A DNA stretch of 5,005 bases from contig JAMDBV010000043.1 in assembly GCA_023487965.1 (NCBI GenBank), positions 1 to 5,005 of the forward strand, written 5' to 3'. A program made the position numbers and the translations under genes. A model generated the notes under the pieces. The model ran no database searches. It saw only the letters and a program-made list of their open reading frames with translations, and was not told where the DNA came from. This document shows positions 1 to 5,005 of the stretch, piece after piece (the first letter of the stretch is position 1; each line of letters opens with the position of its first letter). Origin of the DNA: Patescibacteria group bacterium. GTDB taxonomy: Bacteria; Patescibacteriota; Minisyncoccia; Phycocordibacterales; PALSA-1337.

Positions 1-116
1 GTACCATTCAGGAGAAGATTCGGCACAGATGTCGGCAATACAACCGGCTCTTGCCTGGTACCGTCATAATTGGGGCGCATGTCGACGGTATTTTTGTCTA
101 TGTCACGCAGCAATTC
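1..116 (-). repeat. Inverted partial copy of gyrA (left arm of a 116-bp perfect inverted repeat)
   Basis: Every base of this segment is the reverse complement of 814-929 inside gyrA: position n pairs with position 930-n, with no mismatch over 116 bases, and identity stops sharply after 116. On the minus strand it would encode roughly GyrA residues 145-183, a fragment with no start or stop of its own. It abuts the interior of the RNase P RNA gene directly, so the 5' half of that gene is missing. Perfect identity, an essential RNA gene cut in two, and the location at the very start of the window all suggest a chimeric contig end (for example, an inverted join made during whole-genome amplification or assembly). 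A real recent inverted duplication cannot be excluded from sequence alone. Confidence 0.95.
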
Positions 117-300
117 TCCGGAATATTCGCGGAGCAATCCGCGGGTGAAACGGCAAAATCCTTACTTCGGTGCAAGGCCGTGTTCCGCTTCGGCGGAAAG
201 AGCCGCTAGAAGCAATTGGTGACAATTGCTCCAGATATATGATTGTCTTGCTCCGCCTTTGGCGAAGCAAACAGAATTCGGCTTATTGTGCGGCAATATG
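117..300 (+). ncRNA. rnpB: RNase P RNA, 3' half (5' part missing)
   Basis: This is the catalytic RNA of RNase P, which removes the 5' leader of precursor tRNAs. The match is to the 3' half of bacterial A-type RNAs. A hairpin at 128-143 (6-bp stem, GCAA loop, probably P12) is followed by conserved region IV, GGCAAAATCC at 152-161 and TGCAAGG at 171-177 (E. coli GGTAAACTCC and AGCAAGG). A short UUCG-capped stem at 183-198 stands where P16/P17 lie. P18 is at 211-230, an 8-bp stem with a GUGA tetraloop. CCAGATATATGATTGTC at 231-247 matches E. coli CTAGATGAATGACTGTC and ends in the P2 3' strand. P19 is at 248-270. Conserved region V, ACAGAATTCGGCTTAT, is at 271-286 (E. coli ACAGAACCCGGCTTAT) and carries the P4 3' strand. 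The P1 3' strand should lie within 286-300. The 5' strands of P1, P2 and P4 are absent because the gene is cut at the 116/117 junction with inverted gyrA sequence. The exact 3' end is estimated. Confidence 0.9.
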
Positions 301-336
301 AAAACACCTCGCGAAAACGGGGTGTTTTCTCTTGTA
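301..336 (+). terminator. Rho-independent terminator after rnpB
   Basis: AAAACACCTCG (301-311) pairs with CGGGGTGTTTT (318-328) in an 11-bp stem containing one G-T pair and a 6-base loop, followed by a T-rich tail (TTTTCTCTT). It directly follows the expected end of the RNase P RNA and lies ahead of the gyrA promoter, so it separates the two transcription units. The A-run on the 5' side means it could work in both directions. Confidence 0.85.
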
Positions 337-362
337 TGACACTCGATTTTATAGTCGTAATA

Positions 363-371
363 TGTTATACT
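363..371 (+). promoter_or_regulatory. Extended -10 promoter of gyrA
   Basis: TGTTATACT is an extended -10 element: TG, one base, then TATACT, which matches TATAAT at 5 of 6 positions. No good -35 lies 16-18 bases upstream, as is common for extended -10 promoters. Transcription would start around 377-380, only a few bases before the gyrA ATG at 382, giving an essentially leaderless mRNA. A second weak pair (ATGACA at 336-341 and TAATAT at 358-363, 16-bp spacing) overlaps it and cannot be ruled out. Confidence 0.65.
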
Positions 372-381
372 GTGATCATAA

Positions 382-2853
382 ATGGCCAAGGATAATGATA
401 ATAAAAAGCCAGAATCACAGCCGGTAAATACGGCCAATATTGTATCTCGCTCATTGAGCACAGAGATGCGCGAATCATTCTTGGACTACGCCATGTCAGT
501 TATCACCGATCGCGCTTTGCCGGATGTGAGAGACGGTCTCAAGCCCGTACACCGGCGCATACTATACGCTATGTACGAAAAAGGTCTGACGTTTCAGTCT
601 AAATTCCGAAAATCGGCTGTCCCCGTAGCAGATGCCATGGGTAATTATCATCCGCACGGCGACGCTGCCATATATGAGTCGCTCGTAAAGATGGCTCAAG
701 ATTTCACCATGCGTTATCCGCTGGTCCAAGGTCAGGGTAATTTTGGCAATATTGACGGTGATCCGGCGGCGGCAATGCGTTATACCGAAGCAAAGATGTC
801 TCGTTTGGCCGCGGAATTGCTGCGTGACATAGACAAAAATACCGTCGACATGCGCCCCAATTATGACGGTACCAGGCAAGAGCCGGTTGTATTGCCGACA
901 TCTGTGCCGAATCTTCTCCTGAATGGTACACTCGGTATTGCTGTCGGAATGGCCAGTAACGTCGCGCCGCACAACCTCTCCGAAGTGCTTGATGCGGCGA
1001 CACATCTTGTCGATAATTCAGATGCCACAACGGAAGACCTTCTCCAATACATCAAAGGTCCCGATTTTCCGACTCGCGCTGTCATGTATGGCGAGAAGGA
1101 TATTCATCACGCCTATACGACGGGAAGAGGCGGTATAGTGGTCCGTGGCGAAGCGGAAATAATCGAGGACAAAAAGGGACAATATCAAATCGTGATAAGT
1201 TCGATACCGTATCGTGTGAACAAGTCTACGCTTATCATGAGGATTGCGGATCTGGTCCGAGAGAAGACGATCGAAGGCGTCAAAGCCCTCCGTGACGAAT
1301 CGGACCGAGATATTCGTATCGTCATTGATCTCAAACAAGGATCATTCCCGGAGAAAATACTCAATCAGCTCTACAAGCATACCCAACTGGAAGAGTCATT
1401 CCATGTCAATATGGTAGCCCTCGTCGATGGTGTGCCCCATACACTCAACCTAAAGAGCATTCTCGTAGAATTCGTAAAGCATCGCATAGAAGTCATAAGG
1501 CGCCGCACCAAATACGACCTCGACAAGGCGCTCGATCGCGAGCATATACTTCTCGGCCTAAAGAAGGCCTTAGACCATATCGATGAGATTATCACCCTTA
1601 TTCGTGCCTCAAAGGATGTTGCAGAAGCCCATGCGGGCCTCATGAAAAAGTTTAAGTTTAGCGAAAAGCAGGCGACAGCCATTCTGGAAATGAGATTACA
1701 AAAGCTCGCAGGCCTCGAGCGCCTTGTCGAACTCGATGAATTGGCGGAAGTTCAGGCACTGATCGAAGAATTGAAAGGCATTCTCGGCAGTGATAAGAAA
1801 GTCAGGAATATTATCAAGAAGGAGATGGCTGAGATCAAAGAGAAATATGGTGACGAAAGGCGCACACGCATCGTGAAGCACGGTGTCAAAGAATTCAGCG
1901 CTGAGGACTTGATCGCCGATGAAGAGTCCGTTTTGGTACTAACGCAGGGAGGATACATAAAGAGAACAGATCCTTCCGAGTATCGCAAACAGAAGCGTGG
2001 CGGTGTCGGAGTCGTTGATCTCGATACAAAAGAAGAAGATTTTATTTCGCATCTTATTCATGCCACAACTCACAACGACATACTTTTCTTTACAGATCGC
2101 GGTAAGGCATACCAGATCAAGATGTACGAAATACCCGAAGGCAAACGCGCCACAAAGGGCAAATCTATCATGAATTTCTTGTCACTTGCCGAGGGTGAAA
2201 GAGTTACGTCGATATTGCCTATGCCAAAGGACAAGAAGGCCGCCGAAGGTCTGTCGCTTATGATGATAACAAAAGGAGGTACCGGCAAAAAGACGTCGGC
2301 CAAACAATTCCGCGATGTGCGCCGTTCCGGTCTGATCGCGATCACCCTCGATGCGGGTGACGAACTCATGTCCGCTTCCTTTGCATCCAAGAATGATGAC
2401 ATTGTCATCGCAACCAAGGAAGGACAGTCGATCCGATTCAAGGAAAATGATGTGAGAGAAATGGGTCGCAATGCCGCCGGCGTGCGTGTTATCCGTCTCG
2501 GCAAAAGCGACGAGGTCATATCAGCCGATGTTGTCGCAAAAGACACAAAGGGCGCGGCGCTATTTGTCATGAGTGCAAATGGTTATGGCAAGAAGACCGA
2601 ATTGGATGAATACAAGGTGCAAAATCGCGGCGGCTCAGGTGTACTTACCATGAAAGTTACCGGTAAAACCGGTCCTCTCATGGCAGCCAAGGTCGTGAGC
2701 GAATCCGACGAAGAAATAGTCGCCATGTCCAAGAAAAGTCAGGTCATCCGTGTCGATATCAAGGAAATTCCGGCATTGAGCCGCGCTACGCAGGGGGTGA
2801 GGGTTATGAAACTCCGTGAGGGAGATGCTCTGGCTAGTCTGATTTGTCTCTGA
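382..2853 (+). CDS. gyrA: DNA gyrase subunit A
   Basis: GyrA is the DNA breakage-reunion subunit of gyrase (A2B2, with GyrB encoded elsewhere), which introduces negative supercoils using ATP. The 823 residues are close to the usual bacterial length. The N-terminal winged-helix region carries HPHGD (90-94) and the catalytic tyrosine Y134 in AMRYTE, next to R133. I186 in GIAVGM matches the DNA-intercalating isoleucine (E. coli I174). Tower and coiled-coil regions extend to about residue 505. The C-terminal pinwheel (about 512-820) contains the GyrA box QKRGGVG (537-543) and blade motifs such as [15 protein letters not shown] and RATQGVR. The box argues for GyrA rather than ParC. The tail is not acidic as it is in E. 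coli. In the quinolone pocket, the E. coli Ser83 position is Ala95 and the Asp87 position is Glu99. The ATG lies about 10 bases after a -10 box with no Shine-Dalgarno motif. The gene ends in tandem in-frame stops, TGA then TAA (2851-2856). Confidence 0.98.
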   Translation: MAKDNDNKKPESQPVNTANIVSRSLSTEMRESFLDYAMSVITDRALPDVRDGLKPVHRRILYAMYEKGLTFQSKFRKSAVPVADAMGNYHPHGDAAIYESLVKMAQDFTMRYPLVQGQGNFGNIDGDPAAAMRYTEAKMSRLAAELLRDIDKNTVDMRPNYDGTRQEPVVLPTSVPNLLLNGTLGIAVGMASNVAPHNLSEVLDAATHLVDNSDATTEDLLQYIKGPDFPTRAVMYGEKDIHHAYTTGRGGIVVRGEAEIIEDKKGQYQIVISSIPYRVNKSTLIMRIADLVREKTIEGVKALRDESDRDIRIVIDLKQGSFPEKILNQLYKHTQLEESFHVNMVALVDGVPHTLNLKSILVEFVKHRIEVIRRRTKYDLDKALDREHILLGLKKALDHIDEIITLIRASKDVAEAHAGLMKKFKFSEKQATAILEMRLQKLAGLERLVELDELAEVQALIEELKGILGSDKKVRNIIKKEMAEIKEKYGDERRTRIVKHGVKEFSAEDLIADEESVLVLTQGGYIKRTDPSEYRKQKRGGVGVVDLDTKEEDFISHLIHATTHNDILFFTDRGKAYQIKMYEIPEGKRATKGKSIMNFLSLAEGERVTSILPMPKDKKAAEGLSLMMITKGGTGKKTSAKQFRDVRRSGLIAITLDAGDELMSASFASKNDDIVIATKEGQSIRFKENDVREMGRNAAGVRVIRLGKSDEVISADVVAKDTKGAALFVMSANGYGKKTELDEYKVQNRGGSGVLTMKVTGKTGPLMAAKVVSESDEEIVAMSKKSQVIRVDIKEIPALSRATQGVRVMKLREGDALASLICL
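814..929 (+). repeat. Right arm of the 116-bp inverted repeat, inside gyrA
   Basis: This is the source sequence for the inverted copy at 1-116. It encodes GyrA residues from about 145 to 183, just after the catalytic tyrosine. The reading frame runs through it without disturbance, and the protein around it is normal GyrA, so this arm is the authentic one. The two arms are separated by 697 bases. Confidence 0.95.
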
Positions 2854-2895
2854 TAACTGTCCACAATCTTTGTTCCATATAGCCGTTATTTGGCA

Positions 2896-2901
2896 TATAA
2901 T
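2896..2901 (+). promoter_or_regulatory. -10 box for the methyltransferase gene
   Basis: A perfect TATAAT sits in the short gap after gyrA, with only 6 bases between it and the ATG at 2908. Transcription would start at or next to that ATG, so the mRNA would be leaderless. The -35 region is weak; the nearest TTG-containing candidate (TTGTTC at 2870-2875) is 20 bases away, longer than ideal. I see no terminator between gyrA and this box, so read-through from gyrA is possible as well. Confidence 0.6.
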
Positions 2902-2907
2902 AATGTC

Positions 2908-3423
2908 ATGTTTTCCGAGCCAGCGACAAATATTGCCAGATTGGGCTTGACTGACGGTATGAAAGTTGTAGATGTCGGAGCCGGCTCCGGTTATTATTCC
3001 GTAGAGGCGGCCAAGGTTGTTGGTCGTAACGGTCGTGTTTATGCGATCGATGTCCAAAAAAATATTTTAGACAGGATACGAAACAACGGCATTTCACTCG
3101 GCTTGCGCAATATCGAAGTCGTATGGGGAAATGTGGAGAAAATAGGTGGCAGTAAACTTCGTGAAGGTATAGCCGATCGTATTATCGCATCCAATATACT
3201 TTTCCAGATCGACAAAATGGACGACTTTGTGCTTGAAATGAAAAGACTATTGAAGCAAGGTGGCAAACTGCTTTTGATAGATTGGAGTGAATTGAGTCCG
3301 ATAGGTCCAAAGAATTTCGTACCGAGTGCCGAGGCGGAGGCTTTATTCGAAAAGGGCGGTTTTACCTTGGAGACATCGTTCAATGCCGGTGATCACCATT
3401 ATGGTTTAATTTTTGTAAAATAA
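2908..3423 (+). CDS. Class I SAM-dependent methyltransferase, small, substrate unknown
   Basis: The predicted 171-residue protein has a Rossmann-type SAM-binding fold. Motif I is VVDVGAGSGYYS (20-31). The acidic residue after strand 2 is in VYAIDVQ (44-50), where D48 should contact the SAM ribose. The motif IV region is DRIIASNILFQI (90-101), and a later core strand is LLLIDW (121-126). It resembles the Methyltransf_11/25/31 and UbiE-like group, but these motifs define the cofactor site only, so the methylated substrate cannot be told. There is no signal peptide or membrane segment, so it is cytoplasmic. I chose the ATG at 2908 over an in-frame TTG at 2890 because the TTG start would place the TATAAT box inside the gene and add residues unlike the family's N-terminus. 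Its stop TAA touches the ATG of the next gene, which implies co-transcription and perhaps translational coupling. Confidence 0.9.
   Translation: MFSEPATNIARLGLTDGMKVVDVGAGSGYYSVEAAKVVGRNGRVYAIDVQKNILDRIRNNGISLGLRNIEVVWGNVEKIGGSKLREGIADRIIASNILFQIDKMDDFVLEMKRLLKQGGKLLLIDWSELSPIGPKNFVPSAEAEALFEKGGFTLETSFNAGDHHYGLIFVK
3402..3410 (+). promoter_or_regulatory. Possible internal extended -10 ahead of the solute-binding protein gene
   Basis: TGGTTTAAT, inside the last codons of the methyltransferase gene, fits an extended -10 (TG, one base, TTTAAT, 5 of 6 to consensus). It lies 13 bases before the ATG at 3424 and would give a leader of about 7 bases, similar to the gyrA arrangement. No clear -35 is visible and the coding sequence constrains these bases, so this may be chance. 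Confidence 0.3.
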
Positions 3424-4719
3424 ATGAGTAAATTCCAAATAACAGTCATAGGAGTATTTGTTATCGCGATCATCGGTGGGGTTATCGCTTTTGCGACGTT
3501 CAAGGGTAATAACGGCGCACAATCCCAATTGCCTCCGATAACTGTATGGGGAACATTTCCGGCCGACAAGTTCACTGCCTATGTGGCGAAAATCAACCAA
3601 TCGCTTTCTTCGCCGATAACGATCAATTACGTCGAGAAAAGTCAGAGTTTATTCCCGCAGGACTTCATAAACGCTCTCGCGAGAGGTAACGGGCCGGATG
3701 CCATCCTGATACCGGCCGATATGCTTTTGCCGCAACTGGACAAGATTCAGGCTATACCATATACCGCTTTGCCACAGAGAACATTCATGGATACATATAT
3801 CAATGAGGCGCAAATGTACCTTTCCTCGAATGGGATTCTTGCCATGCCATTTGTCGTCGATCCTCTGATGATGTATTGGAATAAGGATACTTTTGCGAGT
3901 GCCGGTTTGGCCACGTATCCGAAATATTGGGATGAATTTGCAGCCCTAAACAGAGCTCTGACGGTAAAGGACCAGAATGGCAATATACGCCACTCGGCTA
4001 TAGCTCTTGGCGATTTTGCCAATGTGGCCAATGCGCGCGAAATTTTGGGCACATTGCTTCTGCAGACTGGCAACACAGTCGTGGCGCGTCAATCTGACGG
4101 TTCAGTTGCGAGCGCTCTAGACAGGAATACCGGCAATGATCCGTCATCGGCGATATCGTTCTTTGCTCAATTCGCCAATCCGAGCGGTAACAATTATTCA
4201 TGGAATCGCGGGATGCCAAATTCTAAGTTGGCATTCTTATCGGGTTCGCTTGCGACGTACTTTGGTTTTGCGTCGGAGATAGGTGATATCCGCGATAAGA
4301 ATCCGAATCTCAACTTTGACGTGGCGGCAATGCCGCAATTGCGTAATGGTGGAGATAGGGCGACTTATGGACGGTTGTATGGCCTCTCTATTGTCCGTGC
4401 GTCCGTCAATCAGAACGCCGCATTCCAGATATTTTCGATCTTGACCAGTCAGAATAATCTGGCAACTCTATCGAATATGCTTTATTTGCCATCGGTCAAT
4501 TCTGTCGTCATTGCCGGCGGTTCGAACGATCCGTATATGACAATTTTCGATCGCTCGGCTCTGATCGGCAAGGCTTGGTTGGATATCGATCAATCGCAGT
4601 CGTTTGCCATTCTCGGCAATATGATCGGGGCTATAACGAGCGGCGCAAGGACGGTTGACGAAGCGATACGCAGTGCGCGTGATCAATACAACGTAGCTAT
4701 AAAACAAGCATTACAATAA
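3424..4719 (+). CDS. Extracellular solute-binding protein, family 1, membrane-anchored
   Basis: The 431-residue protein begins with a short basic segment and one hydrophobic helix (about 6-26), then a long polar domain predicted to lie outside the membrane. The domain looks like family 1 (maltose-type) solute-binding proteins of ABC importers: GPDAILIPADM (90-100), the hinge and ligand-side stretch MPFVVDPLMMYWNKDTF (141-157), AGL followed by a YW-DEF segment (160-172), and LAFLSGSLATYFGFASEI (269-286). There is no cysteine in the whole protein, so it cannot be a lipoprotein; the helix probably stays as an anchor. The ligand is not predictable, though the family mostly binds sugars or oligosaccharides. 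No ABC permease or ATPase lies in the window, so a partner is elsewhere or it acts as a surface binding protein. It starts directly after the methyltransferase stop with no ribosome-binding motif, and the next gene starts 1 base after its stop. Confidence 0.88.
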   Translation: MSKFQITVIGVFVIAIIGGVIAFATFKGNNGAQSQLPPITVWGTFPADKFTAYVAKINQSLSSPITINYVEKSQSLFPQDFINALARGNGPDAILIPADMLLPQLDKIQAIPYTALPQRTFMDTYINEAQMYLSSNGILAMPFVVDPLMMYWNKDTFASAGLATYPKYWDEFAALNRALTVKDQNGNIRHSAIALGDFANVANAREILGTLLLQTGNTVVARQSDGSVASALDRNTGNDPSSAISFFAQFANPSGNNYSWNRGMPNSKLAFLSGSLATYFGFASEIGDIRDKNPNLNFDVAAMPQLRNGGDRATYGRLYGLSIVRASVNQNAAFQIFSILTSQNNLATLSNMLYLPSVNSVVIAGGSNDPYMTIFDRSALIGKAWLDIDQSQSFAILGNMIGAITSGARTVDEAIRSARDQYNVAIKQALQ

Positions 4720-4720
4720 T

Positions 4721-5005
4721 ATGGCAGCCACTCTCGATCCGTTTAATCCTAAATTCAAACTGTCGATATGCGACGGGCCTACGTGGGTCGGTACTGACCC
4801 TAAGCCGGAAGGTTATGTTGCATGTGATTTTAACGGTCTAATGTCACAAGCACAATTTCTGATCAATGCGATGATTATTCTCGGCGTGTTGGCGGCTATC
4901 GTGAGTTTCTCGTATGCCGGCTTGCTATATATGAGTGGCGAGCAGGGAAAGATATCCCATGCCAAGGACATATTCAAAAAAACCGGAATTGGGCTTATAA
5001 TGCTT
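4721..5005 (+). CDS. Pilin-like (TrbC/VirB2-type) small membrane protein, 3' end cut off by the window
   Basis: Ninety-five codons are open from the ATG at 4721 to the window edge with no stop. The first 45 residues are polar and contain two cysteines, C17 and C35, in a Pro/Gly-rich stretch. A hydrophobic helix follows (about 46-71), then the short charged loop SGEQGKISHAKDIFKKTG, then a second hydrophobic segment that begins at about 89 and runs off the end. The layout of helix, Gly-rich turn, AK..F.K and second helix resembles the TrbC/VirB2-like pilin-type proteins that are common and often clustered in Patescibacteria. No cleavable N-terminal signal is seen ahead of the cysteine segment. 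If the two cysteines face outward they could form a disulfide. The gene starts 1 base after the solute-binding protein stop without a Shine-Dalgarno motif, so it is probably in the same transcript. The family call is by pattern and is moderate. Confidence 0.72.
   Translation, partial: MAATLDPFNPKFKLSICDGPTWVGTDPKPEGYVACDFNGLMSQAQFLINAMIILGVLAAIVSFSYAGLLYMSGEQGKISHAKDIFKKTGIGLIML

Noticed and set aside
118..222. Plus-strand open stretch across 118-222 that could be read as the end of a protein
   Set aside because: The same bases carry RNase P RNA conserved regions and paired stems, and the frame has no start in the window.
128..270. Series of short inverted repeats considered as REP-type or CRISPR-like repeats
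   Set aside because: The stems are all different in sequence and each fits a helix of RNase P RNA; there is no repeated unit with spacers.
162..461. Minus-strand 99-residue open frame upstream of and into gyrA
   Set aside because: It covers the RNase P RNA, its terminator and the start of gyrA. Its sequence is explained by the RNA stems read backwards, and it resembles no protein I recognise.
562..1338. Several antisense or alternative-frame open stretches inside gyrA (562-1005, 704-1030, 861-1085, 923-1138, 1018-1338)
   Set aside because: They lie wholly within a normal gyrA coding frame and show no recognisable domain; they are shadows of the gyrA codons.
2658..2672. Small hairpin ACCGGTAAAACCGGT
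   Set aside because: It lies inside the gyrA coding frame, has no T-tail, and is likely chance from codons; there is no sign of a terminator or attenuator.
382..2853. Topoisomerase IV subunit A (ParC) instead of GyrA
   Set aside because: The C-terminal domain has the GyrA box QKRGGVG and a full set of pinwheel blade motifs, which ParC proteins lack or have degraded.
2890..2907. TTG start at 2890 for the methyltransferase
   Set aside because: It would overlap the perfect TATAAT at 2896-2901, and the extra residues are unlike the family's N-terminus; the ATG at 2908 is better placed.

Overview
The window looks like a piece of a Patescibacteria (candidate phyla radiation, Parcubacteria-like) genome. 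The evidence is a tightly packed run of small envelope genes (an anchored solute-binding protein followed by a TrbC/VirB2-like pilin-type membrane protein), no Shine-Dalgarno motif at any of the four starts, and a compact RNase P RNA. The assignment is an inference from gene content and style; no taxonomic marker was compared. TGA is used as a stop (gyrA), so the standard bacterial code fits.

Layout, all on the + strand apart from the first 116 bases. Positions 1-116 are a perfect reverse-complement copy of an internal stretch of gyrA (814-929). It is joined abruptly at 116/117 to the 3' half of the RNase P RNA gene rnpB (117 to about 300), whose 5' half is absent. A strong terminator hairpin follows (301-328), then an extended -10 promoter (363-371) and gyrA (382-2853). 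After a 54-base gap holding a perfect TATAAT come a small class I SAM methyltransferase (2908-3423), a membrane-anchored family 1 extracellular solute-binding protein (3424-4719) and the start of a two-cysteine, pilin-like membrane protein (4721 to the window end).

Functionally, rnpB (tRNA 5' maturation) and gyrA (DNA supercoiling) are housekeeping genes with separate transcription signals. The methyltransferase, solute-binding protein and pilin-like genes are spaced 0 and 1 nt apart and are probably one transcript. The last two point to the cell surface.

The most notable points are the inverted gyrA/rnpB junction, which is most simply an amplification or assembly chimera at a contig end; an RNase P RNA whose L15 loop appears to lack the tRNA-CCA-binding GGU; and promoters placed so close to the gyrA and methyltransferase ATGs that both mRNAs should be leaderless. 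I saw no convincing new defence or mobile system.
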